From positions 558,001 through 622,000 of the forward strand of contig JAQGEQ010000330.1 of the NCBI GenBank assembly GCA_034620365.1: a DNA stretch of 64,000 nucleotides, given 5' to 3'. This DNA is from Pegea sp. RAD2-039 (lineage: Eukaryota > Chordata > Thaliacea > Salpida > Salpidae). Position numbers and translations under genes: made by a program. The notes below the pieces were generated by a model that saw only the letters and a list, made by a program, of their open reading frames with translations, was not told the origin of the DNA and ran no database searches. Below are positions 49,320 through 62,265 of this stretch, piece after piece. Within the stretch, counting starts at the first letter, position 1. Every line of letters begins with the position of its first letter.

Positions 49320-50335
49320 TTATTTAGAACTCTTACAAAATGTTTTCCTTTGAGAACAATTTTGAAATACATTTTTTACTTAATTAAATTAATTTTCTAC
49401 AAAAAGTTTATCGAAGACTAGAAAGAAAAAAACTTTTATAAAACAACTAAGTGAAATAATAAATTTATTACAAATATACTAATGGTAGTCTACCAATATT
49501 ACGATTATTATCAAATTTAAAGGTTTTATTAACAACAAGAGTTGAAAATAATATATTTTCAGAAATTCAAATTTTTATAAAGTTAATCGACGGATTGTCG
49601 ATTTCAAAATATTGCTAGTGTGGAGGTAAATTGGCTGAGCAATTTGTGGAACTAAAAAATAGTTCTTTGTTTTATTAATTTCTTTTGATCTAGTATTTGT
49701 CAGGAGGAAAGTACTTTTTCAAATTTTTCTTTTTCTCTATAAGTTTGATTTATTAAAAACTGTTAGACAAACTTTATTTCTCTGACATCAATCTTATAGA
49801 AGACTGTATCTTATTTCTAGGTGCAAAATACTTTTGAGTTTAAACTTTTTCAAGTAATTCGTTAAAACTAAACATATTTTTTATATAAAGATATTTGTAT
49901 TAGTTTGAATAACATTTTTACAAATATTAAAAAATAAAGTCTTTCAAGTTCAAAGTCTTAGACTATTTATCCAACAGATCTAAGGAGAAATTTACAATTT
50001 TACAAAATATGAAAATAAAATTATTACAGCGACATGTTGTAGCTGAAAAATAAATATTAAAATCTAATTTTATTTGACAATATTTTTTGATTTTATTCTA
50101 AAATTATTTAAGTATTTTAGGAAAACAGTTGATTAAATTTACTTTTATAGTTATTATATAATATTATATACTTAGATAATATTTATATAATTATATACTA
50201 GTAGTGAATTATACTTTGCATTATTTGAATATTTTGTAAAATAATGTTTTGTTGATTACGTCACACATAACGTTTTCAAACACAATTTTTTTGTGATGAA
50301 TTTTTGAAACTAGTTCAAGCTAACTATTCTCTTAA
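49320..50335 (+). repeat. Block X, direct copy (~1 kb)
   Basis: Duplicate of 31310-32351 in reverse. No open frame, no terminal inverted repeat and no target duplication seen. It contains CGTCACACATAACGTTTTC near 50259 and otherwise AT-rich DNA. Confidence 0.55.
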
Positions 50336-53300
50336 AAATGTATCTGCTAACAATGATATTACATTACTAATTCGAAAACTGCTTCCAGTTTTATTACAAA
50401 TATCCTTTGAAACTGGTTAATAATGGTTAGTAACTCTAAAAAGCCTTTTATTTCACTTTTTTGGAAACAATTCACAATATTATTTACGTCTTAAGAGGAT
50501 TGCATATACCGCTGCTGATTTTGAACAAAAGCTAATTTTTAATTTTATTATCTAAAATAAATTTTATTGATGGAAACTGATAATATGATATTGATAGACA
50601 TTGTTACGATGATATTCAGCTCTTTTTTAGAAACTTTTTTTATACTGCTTTTATTCATTTGATGATAAAAGGTTTAAATATCCGAGGTAAACAAATCAAT
50701 GAAAAAGTTGCTTTTAAATTTTAATATCAATTCTTTTTCATCTCTACTTTTAACTTTTTACTACGATTTTGTAATTCAATTTTTCTCTTTCAATTTTGAA
50801 AACTTTCAGTCAGCCCGTGAATCTCAGATCACAGTTTCTGATTTAACTTTTGTCAGAAATTTCAAACGACGATATAAAGGCGACTCATCTAACTTCTTTT
50901 GGAAATGTTTATTATTTTGTTGTATTTTTAACAAGTTTTATTTGAACAAATACAAATAAAGTAGAACTTGTTTTTCTATTAAATAGCAAAAGTAATTTTA
51001 CTTAAATGAAATATAACTCAAAAATGAAGGCTATTAGCTAAGTGTATCAAACAGCAAATATTTATATAAAAAGTTGCTCTGCTTTAACTTTACCTATTAG
51101 TGAAACTGAAACTGATGTATACAGTTTAAGTTATTAGATAAAACAAACAAAAAAATTACAAATTTATATATTTCTTTTTAAGAACATCAAAATATTTGAT
51201 AACATAATTCTGTAGCCTAGAATTGTCATAGGAGCAATTTATTGTTCTTTGTATCTTTTTTTAAATTAACTTAAAACATCTGTGATAAACCTTGAGGTAA
51301 TTCTTTCCAACTTGAAGGAAACTTATATACAAATTTATCTAAAAATCAAATAATATAATAAGATCTTTACCTAATCATTTTTTGCTGGTTTGTAACCTTA
51401 CCACTTATGCAGTTTTTCCAAACCTTTTTTTAGTCACGATTAGATTTTACAATTTTCGTTTCTTAGTAATCTGGAATTTTTTATATTGACATTACTTTTT
51501 TGATTTTAGAAATTGGTTTTAGATTTCTGGTTTTATATAATGTAGATTTTATATAATAAACCATATACAAAATTTGGTTGATATTCTAAAACTATTATAA
51601 ATAATATACTATATGAAATAAAATCATCTCCAATAGTACTAGTCCATAACTTACCCGATTGTTTTTTTGAAATTAACATCTTCAGAATTAACATATTGAT
51701 TTGCTAAAACAGTTTGAATTACTTTTCTTATTTTGTAACTTTATACGTAAAACAGGAGAACTAATAAATGCTAATTTGTTACCAGTCCATTTTAATCTAA
51801 TCGATGAAACGTTTTGTTTCATTACTTTTATGTCAAACTTGCTTGTAATTTGAGTTCTTATTTCTTTACAAAATAATACAGGATTTGTACATTTTAATAT
51901 CAGATATTTTTTCTTTTTCTGTAGATCCTTTTGAGCGCTTTAGTATCTTGATGGTTTTGGAACTTTAAATCTCAAACAACGGAATAAGTTGCTAAATGAG
52001 ATAGAATGATTTTCCTTTTTTATATTCTTTTTCATATTCTAGTTTTCTTAATCTAATTTCAATACATCAGACGTACTGATAAATGTTGATTTGTTACATT
52101 GATGGTTTTATGAATGATTTCAAAGTAATAGTTAAGAATTGATAAATCTTCACAAAAAAAAATTCAAAAAACAACGGTACAAAATTTGCGATGTGTATCT
52201 CAAAAAACTATGAAATAATAAAATTTAAAAGAATATATCAAATTTGAGGCAAATATTTTTATTTAATTTTTTTAACTTAAAAATACTAACTCATATTGTA
52301 AAGTTTTATACAAAGATTAAAAATAGTTTAAAATTCACTTTTTGGAAGGTATCATCCTTAAGATATTTTAGCTGTTTTGTTGGTATTAGCAACTTTAAAT
52401 ACTTATTTTTATTATTTAAAGTTTAGATTTAGTAGTAAATTCTTCATTCCAAAAAAATGTTATTTCATAAGACTTTTTCATAAGATTATTTCAACTAAGG
52501 AATAATATCTTTATAGTTATAATCAGTTACTGCATCGATGGTTTGGTTAGGTGTTTTGGTTTGTTGTGGTTTGTTTGGATAATTAGAGTTCCATTTAAAT
52601 TAGTAACTTAATGGTTAGTTCGGTAATTAGAATTACCAAGAGCTGAAATGGATCTACAGTTATGTATTTAACGCAGAAGTAGTAAACCAAACAGCTTAAA
52701 ACACTCTAGCAACTTGCTTACAAAATTATTAATCGTAAAGTTTAAAATTAATACAGTAGTAACCGATAAGAAAATATTAGTTTTTCTGCCGTACTTCTGA
52801 AGTTATAAAATTATAAAATAATTTAAACTATTTAAAAAACTCAATCTGTTAATTTTGATCTAACCATTTGGGTAAGTAATAGTCAAGTTTTATAGAAGAT
52901 GATTTATTTATGATGATGTAATTGTCGATAATAAGAAATGTTAAAAAACTTCATTTTCTAAATTCATAGTATGAAAAGGATAATAACGTTTATTGTTTTT
53001 ATATGCAACAACCATTTTAAAAAAGGAAATAGGTTTTAAGATTTCAAACATTAGTTTTCTCATAAAAATTGCAATAATTACTAAAAACTGTCGTTTTACT
53101 TTCATAATAAAAACAAAACACAAAATTAATCAGTTTTACAAACATATAAGGATTTAACGAATCTTTAGAGGGTAACTAAAAAGTAACCACAATTTCGACT
53201 GCCTGTATCAACTAAGAAAATATAATTACTTTCAAAAACTTGTTGAAAAATAATAGAAGATGTTAACAAATACTTAAAATACAAACTTTGAAAATTAAGG

Positions 53301-53619
53301 AATACAAACAAATTTTTTAATAGTTTACAAAAATAATTCACGAAAATAACAACATGAGAATACCAACTTTAATTCAAAGTAAAATATTAAATTTAAAACC
53401 ATTATTATTTATTGTAGACTTACACACTATTTCAATAATAGAGCAATCATTAAAATAGTTAATTAAAGCATAAATTGCAACAACCAGCCAAACAAAAAAT
53501 CATTATTTTGTTTCCTTTAAACTCCAAGATCTTTATATAGTTAAGTTACTTTTTAGTTTAAGAATATTTTTATTTATCCATACTTGAATTGTGAGTAAAC
53601 ATTTACCAGCAAAATGATT
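50336..53619 (-). repeat. Duplicated 3' flank of copy F
   Basis: Mirror of the D flank. It contains ~90-codon ORF copy 4 (50699-50959 +), the marker CTGCCGTACTTCTGAAG at 52786-52802 (D/F/G type) and a 54-codon frame at 52941-53105 (-). At the poly(A) position it reads AATTAA on the minus strand. Confidence 0.55.
50699..50959 (+). other. Conserved ~90-codon ORF, copy 4 (coding status uncertain)
   Basis: 86 codons from an ATG, convergent to F, with SARESQITVSDLTFVRNF, KRRYKGDSSNFF and LFCCIF. Differs from copy 2 (30719-30979) at roughly ten residues. No known family. Confidence 0.25.
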
Positions 53620-54582
53620 TTACTTCTTCTGATTAAAATGAGTTCTTTTGTGGTATGAAAGACTGGAATTTTGACTAAAATTTCTTCCACAAACAATACA
53701 TTCATATGGCTTCTCACCAGTATGGGTTCTTTCATGACATAACAAATGGGTTTTTTGACTAAACTTTCTTTCACAAACAATACATTCATATGGCTTCTCG
53801 CCAGTATGAGTTCTTTCATGATTTAAAAGACTGAAATTATGTGCAAATTTTCTTTCACAAACAATACATTCATATGGCTTCTCACCAGTATGAGTCCTTT
53901 CATGACTTAAAAGACTAGATCTTTGACTAAATTTTCTTTCACAAACAATGCATTCATATGGCTTCTCACCAGTATGAGTTCTTTCATGATTTAAAAGACT
54001 GAAATTATGTGCAAATTTTCTTTCACAAACAATACATTCATATGGCTTCTCACCAGTATGAGTCCTTTCATGACTTAAAAGACTAGATCTTTGACTAAAC
54101 TTTCTTTCACAAACAATGCATTCATATGGTTTCTCACCAGTATGAGTTCTTTCATGACATAACAAATGGGTTTTTCGACTAAACTTTCTTTCACAAACAA
54201 TACATTCATATGGCTTCTTGCCAGTATGAGTTCTTTCATGATAAACAAGCTGAGATTTGCATTTAAATTTCTTGTTACAGTCTAAGCATTCATATTTGAT
54301 TCTGAAATTAGATGATTGTTTGTTTTCTTCATTATTTTCTTTCCCTTTGAATGCTTTTTTTTGGCTGTTAGTCTCTTTATAATGGCAACTTGTATTTGTT
54401 GGAATTTCTTTAGCATTACTTAAAATACTTTGATCAACATGACTTTTAAACAAGCTATATACTCCACCAGAAGTGTTTGCCAAAATTTTCTTTTCTGCAG
54501 TTTTATTATTAAAACTTTTCTCATCATCATCTAATGACAGTTTTCTTTTTCGTGCAAAGTTGCTGCCTTGTATCAAGTTCAT
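53620..54582 (-). CDS. C2H2 zinc-finger protein, 8 fingers (family 1, copy F)
   Basis: 320 residues: N-terminus 1-96 with RKRKLS at 11-16, eight fingers at 97-320, ending HFNQKK. ATG 54582-54580 lies 15 bases after acceptor AG (54599-54598). Finger 1 is the conserved KCKSQLVYH type, with linker TGKKP. Fingers 3-4 (54126-53959) and 5-6 (53958-53791) are the same two-finger module repeated (QRSSLLS then HNFSLLN helices), a 168-base tandem duplication. All ligands intact. Its N-terminus is closest to A (LDDDEK, shared SLFKSH). Its coding end and immediate 3' flank are closest to G. Confidence 0.85.
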   Translation of the reverse strand: MNLIQGSNFARKRKLSLDDDEKSFNNKTAEKKILANTSGGVYSLFKSHVDQSILSNAKEIPTNTSCHYKETNSQKKAFKGKENNEENKQSSNFRIKYECLDCNKKFKCKSQLVYHERTHTGKKPYECIVCERKFSRKTHLLCHERTHTGEKPYECIVCERKFSQRSSLLSHERTHTGEKPYECIVCERKFAHNFSLLNHERTHTGEKPYECIVCERKFSQRSSLLSHERTHTGEKPYECIVCERKFAHNFSLLNHERTHTGEKPYECIVCERKFSQKTHLLCHERTHTGEKPYECIVCGRNFSQNSSLSYHKRTHFNQKK

Positions 54583-56345
54583 TTTCAAGTTAATAGGCTG
54601 AAGAAAAAGAACTTTCTTAATTTTCAAATGTGCATAAAATAGTTTTACTTTTAAGTGATATATTATTTTTATATGAACAAAGTTACTTTACTAATTATAA
54701 CAATCAAGTTTAGATCAAGTTTTGTAAAAGTCTTAACCACAAACTTCTGATGTTCTATATACATATTTTTGTTTAAACCGAATTTGAAGAAAAATTTTTT
54801 GTAAACTTTTCCGAGTATTTTCACAAATTGTTGGTGATAGTTCAATATTTAGACAACAAAATTTCCAATTCTATATTAAAGAAATAGAAATAAATTCTTC
54901 TATAGAAAAGGAATTGTTGTTTTACATGTAGCATTTTCGAGGGCAAAACACGTTTGCTTGTGAAAATGATAACATGAGTTCAGAAACTAAAAAATAAAAA
55001 GTATTTAATAGATATAAGATTTAACAGTGTTTAAAATAGATCAACAAAAAGATAAAATTAATTTTACAGGTTTTAATCTTCAGTTATTTATCTCATATTC
55101 AAGTGTAAATTCCTCAATAGAGTTCACTTGTATGATGTTACATTAATAGTGAGCAACGATTAATAAAAAAATATATCAAACTATTTCTGGTCATTTTTAA
55201 TTACAAATATACTTAGTTATGTTTATATAAATATATTTTATATTTTAATTATAGTTAAAGAATATTTTAATGAAAATTCGAGAGTTGATATTGACTTATT
55301 GAATTAATTTAAAAATGATAAGTTCTACTTAAAAAAATACATATTTAAGTATCATGGAAATGTATACCGAATTTATAACTTACAGGCCAACATAAACGAA
55401 CAAAAATTGACTTAAACTCTAATATTTTGACATTTAGAAACATTTACTACAAATTTTTATTTTAAAAAGGTTTGAAAATTTAATGTCTAAACGCAATACC
55501 TGCAAAATCTTCACAAAAATTGATACTAGCAATTGTCTTATAAAATTAAGCAAGCTACATAAGTTTACAAAACATCAAAAATCATTCAGCATCATATAAC
55601 ACTAATCGTTTTTCTATATTGGTATTAAGTTTACAAGTAACTAAAGGAGGCAAACGAGAGCAACCAAAGCTTATAACTTAGAATAAGTTATGATAATATA
55701 TATAATACAAATGACGTTACTAAACATATAAACTTTTGGTCAAAGTCTTCTTAGGAATATATATATAGGTTTGATTTATAACAGTGATTTATTAATCTTC
55801 AAAACAGTTGAGAGAAATTATAATTTTGAAAGCAATGTTGGAAATAACAAATTGTTTGTAGGTAAATTATGATGACAGAATCAAAGTTCTAGAAGCTTCT
55901 GCTGTTTGGGTTTTGTAGCTTGTTGATTATTATTTCGATGCTTTTACTGCTTTGCTATTAATATTAGTTGAGCATTAAAATTTTTCAGCAATATTGAGTA
56001 ACTGCAAATCTAAACTTCTTACGGTGTTATATTAGTGCAGCCTGCATTCTTTTTGTCTTTATTATAAAACTACATAAAAGTATTCATTTTCCTGAAGTTT
56101 CTTTTAAACATTAATCATTTAAACTTTTTTTGTAGAAACTAAAGAAAAACATAAAATCAAACTGAAATTTTCTATCCTACAAAAACTTAATCCAGATTAA
56201 GTTCTAAAAGAAAAAAAAACTTCCTTAAAATTGATACTTTTACAGTTCGATTTTTGTTTGAGGTCGATAATTGTTATTAGAAAGCTCTTAAAAATGTTTT
56301 ACGAAATCATTTGATATTTTAACAATAAAATTATTTTCTTGTTTC
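54583..56345 (-). promoter_or_regulatory. 5' flank of copy F
   Basis: Acceptor AG 54599-54598. CCCTCG-type block at about 54935-54955 (GAGGGCAAAACACG on plus). TTGCTCACTATTAATG on minus near 55146-55161. CRE-like TGACGTTACT at 55712-55721. The far end (55950-56345) matches 39190-39560 in reverse. Confidence 0.55.
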
Positions 56346-57319
56346 TCCTAAAGACTTATTTATATTTCTTTTATTTTTCCGATTTTATTTGATTTATTTA
56401 TTTATTAAACTTTAACTAAAAAATAACCTATAAATAAACCAAAAGATAAAATGATTTGCATTACAAAATAAATAATAATCCATAACTTTGAAATTACTCA
56501 TTGTGATTCAATTTTTTAATTAATTATCTATTAATTTTGGTATAAAGCAGAAAGTTTGCGTATACTTGTTGTCAACACACGGCTATATATTATTTCACAT
56601 AAATCAATCCTAGGAACCTAGAATTTTTAGTTTAATAATATACGTTGTCACATGCTTAAGTGTGATTAATTTATAGTATTTACGATTTGGTTAAGCAAGA
56701 ATGCAATTAAACAGATAAAATAAGCTAAAAAGAATAGATGAAATTAGAATTATAAGAATCATTTTGAAGTCTACTGATATGCCAAATGTTACATCTTTTT
56801 CTTTCTTAGTTTCCAACTTAATTAAGTATAAAATGTGTTGTTTGTGAGATTGCGGTTTAGCAAGAGGTGCTCTTTTCGGGCACCCTCCTTTTTGTTTATT
56901 GCAATAAATATGGAAAAATTATGATTAAAGCATCTTTTATTTAGTGTCGTTAGATAATAAAAACATTTCATTACTTGAGTCCATTTCAAAATTGTTATGG
57001 AGTTTTGTTCTTTTTGCTGTTAAGAGCTGTCGAATTTTCTGATAAACTAAAAAAGATAAATGATTACTAGCTGTTAGTTGTTAAACGATTATTTTCGAAA
57101 TGTGTTTGTTTTTCATATTATTCAATTTACTAAGTAATGCTGTTACTAATTAATTGGATGTTTTTAAATACTTACCTTGTTATTTTTTAGATTTGCTTAA
57201 AAATCAAATTACCAAAAAAGTGATCAAAACGTATAGCTGTTTTAAAATTTCAATTAAACATTTTGTTTAGAAATTAAGAACCTTAGAAAGCAAAACCTAA
57301 AAATAAATTGACCTGAAAT
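56346..57319. other. AT-rich stretch with a dispersed repeat
   Basis: No gene seen. The only recognised item is the ~70-bp dispersed repeat at 56841-56910. Confidence 0.45.
56841..56910 (+). repeat. Dispersed ~70-bp repeat, copy 4
   Basis: Starts TTTGTGAGATTG, has core GGGCACCCTCCTTTTTG and ends TTTATTGCAATAAATA, as in copies at 828-895 (-) and 8558-8628 (+). Confidence 0.55.
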
Positions 57320-57967
57320 GATGTAAAAAAAAACAATCAATAAAACTTATCTCACCAAAATTAATTAATTTATTTTTATACAACCTTTTTGTAAACCATA
57401 AACTCAAAACTTAGTATAACCCATAAAAGCCCCCAAATAACGTGAAGATACTGTGCAAAGCGGTTACTGCATCCAGTGAGAAGGTCACAGTGGCCCCATC
57501 TGCACCATCAAATTAAACATTTAAAAACTACCTTTGTCTGTTAGCCTTGCTCAACGCTTAGAAAGAGTTAAATGAAGTCTTTTTCTTACTGAATCAATCC
57601 ACTGAAATGAATTGTATCAGAAACTGTAATCTGTGTTTAGAGAATTGACTATAGATATTTTTTAGACACTAGACATTGGTACAGCAAAATTAATTTATAT
57701 ATCTGTTTATTGAGATGTTATATTTCAGTTACTATGGCTGTTATATTCTCACTAATTATTACCTATTAACGATTATGTAATTATTTATCTTGTAATTATA
57801 TTTATTATAATTTTTGATCAAATTTATCAATTTGAGAATGCAAACTAAATAGTTTTTAAAAGCAAATAAATAATTCTTTTTATTTCAAAACTTTAGATCT
57901 TAACCCAGTCACAACTTCATGTCTTTAAATACAATAGCAACATAATATACGGGGTTTCCAAAAGGTC
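57320..57967 (-). repeat. Family-2 3' flank with GC-richer conserved block (copy 2)
   Basis: Downstream of remnant M. The core at 57410-57510 matches 41845-41945 in reverse and is open in the same frame (DGADGATVTF, HSIFTLFGGF) until a stop. GC-rich against its surroundings. Not recognised. Confidence 0.45.
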
Positions 57968-58320
57968 TTACATTGACAGATCAACATATTCTTTTTCACA
58001 TTTACATATTCTTTCATGGTGTAAACGATTTGAATTTCGACCAAACTTTCTTTCACAAACTATATATTCAAATGGCTTCTCACCAGTGTGAGTTCTTTCG
58101 TGAATTGTAACTTTAGATTTGGATTTTAAATGTTTGTTACAAACTATGCATTCATAATAGTTCCTGAAATAAGATTTTTTTTTTTACAAGTCTGGTTTCT
58201 TTTTCTTTGTCTACTTTTTTAGTCTTGCTATTATCTTAATAAGAGTAAGATACACTTATTTTATCTCTGTTTGCATTGTTAAAACTAATTTGAACTACGT
58301 GATACCCTTATAAAACGACT
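57968..58320 (-). pseudogene. Two-finger zinc-finger pseudogene (family 2, copy M)
   Basis: Family-2b fragment. The decayed N-terminal part (58236-58320) aligns with the HVDQTSLN/TPSTS region of J but with stops. The finger part reads YECIVCNKHLKSKSKVTIH, THTGEKP, then FEYIVCERKFGRNSNRL and HERICKCEKEYVDL. The second finger has lost its first Cys and has Cys for the last His, like K. Head-to-head with G. Confidence 0.65.
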
Positions 58321-60885
58321 TTTAAACTAATTATTAAAATGTATGCAAGTAAATAAAAGGCTAAAACAGTTCAAACAGATGTAAACAAAGTAGAACCTAC
58401 TTCTAAAGATTTTAAGAAAAAAATTTCAAAATAGTTTAACCAATATCTAAGTGTTAATTTTTAAATAAAATTTAAATTTATGTTGTAACATAAATTGAGA
58501 GCAACAATTAATTCAAAAAACTTATTAAAAGTTTTTTTAAGTCTTAATGATAAATATAATAAACTCAATATTTTCAATATACTCAATAGATTCAAATTTA
58601 AGTGTTGATTTTGATTTACTTAATATGCAGAAAATAAATGGAAATGAAAATTGAAACTTTAAAACAAAATATAATACTAAAAAAGTTAAACATGAAACTA
58701 ATAAGGCAATATAACAAATAAGGCAATATAAACTAACAAAATTTAATTTAAATTCTAATAATTTGACAATATTGTATTTAGCTAAAACTTTTATTCTGAA
58801 TAGTTTTGAAAATCTGATATTAAAACTCCATATCTGAAAACTTTTATAATTAGCTTTATTGAATTCTTAAAGCGAAACTAATAACAAAGATAACTAATAA
58901 AACACTACTAACAAACCAGTGTTGACTACAGAATGAACTATGTATATAGAGTAATAGGGGATGAAACATTTACGTAAATATTCTACTTTCACTACTAACA
59001 ATAACAACACTACTTTTCCACTTATTGTTTATAGGCTTTGTGAACTAAAATGTACCTCTTACTGCCCTTTTGAAATTCTACCTTAACACTTCACTTAATC
59101 ATTTCTTTGTAGGTGGTACATAGTTGTTATATCACTTTAATATTCTTTTTTGTGAAATCAAGTTATTCTAGCGATTAATTACTGTATTCAGCCAAACATA
59201 ACCTCGAAATCATCACACGACAGACTAATCCAAAAATAATAATATCTTTTAGAATAGTTTTTTAGAGGTTTTTTAAAAAACAAAACTTTAAATGATTAAT
59301 ATCTATAAGTATAATAATATCTATAAAAAGAAAATCTAAAACAGTTTTTCAGGTTGTACAGATAAATTATGAATAATTAATATCTACAAGTATTTCTTGA
59401 AATTTATTGTTTATTTGAAACTTTTAAAAATATAAAATACTCAAAATAATAAAAATTGAATGAACTTATTCATTTCTTACTAAGATTGGATTTTGCAGTT
59501 ACTTTATACTAATAAAACAGAAAAGCATCAAATAATAATCAGCAACCAACAAAATCATAATAGTAAAAGCTTCTTTAACATTTATATTATCATCAGAATT
59601 TGCATACAAAGATTGTTTTATTTCCAGCATTACTTTCAAAATTATAATTTCTCTCAAATGTTTTGAACATAAATAAATCACTTTTATAAATCAAACATAT
59701 ATATATATATTATTATGAAGACTTTGACCAAGAGTTTATATGTTTGGTAACGTCATTTGTAAATTTATATATATTATTATAATTTTTTTTAAATTATAAG
59801 GTTTTGTTGCTCTCTTTTGTCTCTTTTAGTTACTTGTAAACTTAATGCCAATAAGGAAAAACGATTGTTGTTAGATGATCATGAATGATTTTTGATGATT
59901 TTTAAACTTATGTATATTGCTTAATTTTATAAGACAGTTGCTAGTATTGATTTTTGTGAAGTTTTTGCAGGTATTACATTTAGACATTAAATTTTTTAAA
60001 TATAAATTTGTAGTAAAGCTTTATAACTGTCAAAATATTAGACTTTAAGTCCATTTTTGTTCGTTCATGTTGGCTTGTAAGCTATAAATTCTTTATACAT
60101 TTCCATGATATTTAAATATCTATTTTTTTAAGTTAAGCTTATTATTTCTAAATCAATTCAGGAAGTCAATATCAACTATGGAATTTGAATTAAAATATTC
60201 TCTAACAATAACTTAAATATAATATATATATATATAAATATAACTAAGTATATTTGTAATTAAAAACAAATAGAAATAGTTTGATATATTTTTTGATTAA
60301 TTGTTGCTCACTATTAATGTAACATCATACAAGTTAATTCTATTGAGGACCTTACACTTGAATATGAGATAAACAACTGCAGATTAAAATCTGTAAAATA
60401 AAGGTTTAACATCTTGTTGATCTATTTTAAAGACTGTTAAAGCTTACATTTATTACATACTTTTTAATTTTTATTTTCTGAACTCATGTTATCATTTTCA
60501 CAAGCAAACCTGTTTTGCCCTCGTAACTGCTATATGTAAAACAATATAGCCTTTTTTATAGAAGAATTGTTTTCTATTTATTTATTATAGAATTGGATAT
60601 TTTGTTGTCAAAATATTGAACTATAACCAACAATTTGTGAAAATACGTGCAAAAGTTTACAAAAAATTGTTCTTCAAATTCGTTTTAAATAAAAATATGT
60701 ATATATAACATCATAAGTTTGTGGTTAAGACTTTTACTAAACTTGATCTAAACTTGACTGTTATCATTAGTAAACAAACTTTATATATCATATAAAAATA
60801 TTATATCATCTAAAACTAAAATTATTTTATATACATATTTTAAAATAAAAAACGTTTTTTTTTTCTTCAGCCTATTAACTTGAAA
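58321..60885. promoter_or_regulatory. Divergent intergenic region between M and G
   Basis: Left: family-2 flank, minus (58340-58860). Right: family-1 flank with GGTAACGTCA at 59746-59755, TTGCTCACTATTAATG near 60303, TGTTTTGCCCTCG at about 60511-60523 (CCTG in place of CGTG) and acceptor AG 60869-60870. Confidence 0.55.
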
Positions 60886-62265
60886 ATAAATTTTATACAA
60901 AGCAGCAACTTTGCACGAAAAAGAAAACTGTAATCAGATGATGATGAGAAAAGTTTTAATAATAAAATTGCAGAAAAGAAAATTTTGGTAAACACTTCTG
61001 GTGGAGTATATAGCTTGTATAAAAGTCATGCTAATCAAACTAGTTTACATAATACTAAAGAAATTCCAACTACAAGTCTCCCTTATAAAGACACTAACAG
61101 TGATAGGAAAGCATTCAAAAGGAAAGAATATAATGAAGAAAACAAACAATCATCTAATTTCAAAATCAAATATGAATGCTTAGACGGTAACAAGAAATTT
61201 AAATGCAAATCTCAGCTTGTTTATCATGAAAGAACACATACTGGTGAGAAGCCATATGAATGTATAGCTTGTGAAAGAAAGTTTAGTCAAAAAACCAATT
61301 TGTTATGCCATGAAAGAACTCATACTGGCGAGAAGCCATATGAATGTATAGTTTGTGAAAAGAAGTTTAGTCAAAACACCCATTTGTTATGCCATGAAAG
61401 AACTCATACTGGTGAGAAACCATATGAATGTGTTGTTTGTGAAAGAAAGTTTAGTCAAAAAACCAATTTGTTATGCCATAAAAGAACTCATACTGGCGAG
61501 AAGCCATATGAATGTATAGTTTGTGAAAAAAAGTTTAGTCAAAACACCCATTTGTTATGCCATGAAAGAACTCATACTGGTGAGAAACCATATGAATGTA
61601 TAGTTTGTGAAAAGAAGTTTAGTCAAAACACCCATTTGTTATGCCATGAAAGAACTCATACTGGTGAGAAACCATATGAATGTGTTGTTTGTGAAAGCAA
61701 GTTTAGTCAAAAAACCCATTTGTTATGCCATGAAAGAACTCATACTGGTGAGAAGCCATATGAATGTATAGTTTGTGAAAAGAAGTTTAGTCAAAACACC
61801 CATTTGTTATGCCATGAAAGAACTCATACTGGTGAGAAACCATATGAATGTGTTGTTTGTGAAAGCAAGTTTAGTCAAAAAACCCATTTGTTATGCCATG
61901 AAAGAACTCATACTGGCGAGAAGCCATATGAATGTATAGTTTGTGAAAAAAAGTTTAGTCAAAACACCCATTTGTTATGCCATGAAAAAACTCATACTGG
62001 TGAGAAACCATATGAATGTGTTGTTTGTGAAAGCAAGTTTAGTCAAAAAACCCATTTGTTATGCCATGAAAGAACTCATACTGGTGAGAAACCATATGAA
62101 TGTCTTGTTTGTGAAAGAAAATTTGCACATAATTATAGTCTTGTAAGTCATGAAAGAACTCATACTGGTGAGAAGCCGTATGAATGTATAGTATGTGGAA
62201 GAAAATTTGCACATAATTCCAGTCTTTCATACCATAAAAGAACTCATTTTAATCAGAAGAAGTAA
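60886..62265 (+). pseudogene. C2H2 zinc-finger gene with lost start, 13 fingers (family 1, copy G)
   Basis: The splice acceptor is present, but the ATG of its siblings reads ATA (60886-60888). An in-frame TAA at 60931-60933 (codon 16) interrupts the RKRKL segment, and finger 1 has its second Cys changed to Gly (CLDGNKKF). From 60985 on, the frame is open for 426 codons with no in-frame ATG. Fingers 2-13 keep all Cys/His ligands. Fingers 2-11 (61255-62094) alternate two modules, QNTHLLC (EKKF) and QKTHLLC or QKTNLLC (E[RS]KF), in a 168-base pattern, the longest array in the window. The end HFNQKK matches F. Likely a pseudogene whose array kept expanding, unless a non-AUG start or alternative exon is used. 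Confidence 0.75.
61255..62094 (+). repeat. Tandem finger array, 84-base units in 168-base higher order
   Basis: Ten consecutive finger units. Units carrying TATAGTTTGTGAAAAGAAG-like DNA (or the AAAAAG variant) alternate with GTTGTTTGTGAAAGCAAG-like units. One doubled QNTHLLC unit (fingers 5-6) breaks the alternation. Near-identity of repeats suggests recent unequal exchange or slippage. Confidence 0.75.

Noticed and set aside
61255-62094. Regular 84-base repeats that could suggest a CRISPR or satellite array
   Set aside because: Each unit translates to a C2H2 finger with a TGEKP linker, without spacers, and the genome is eukaryotic.
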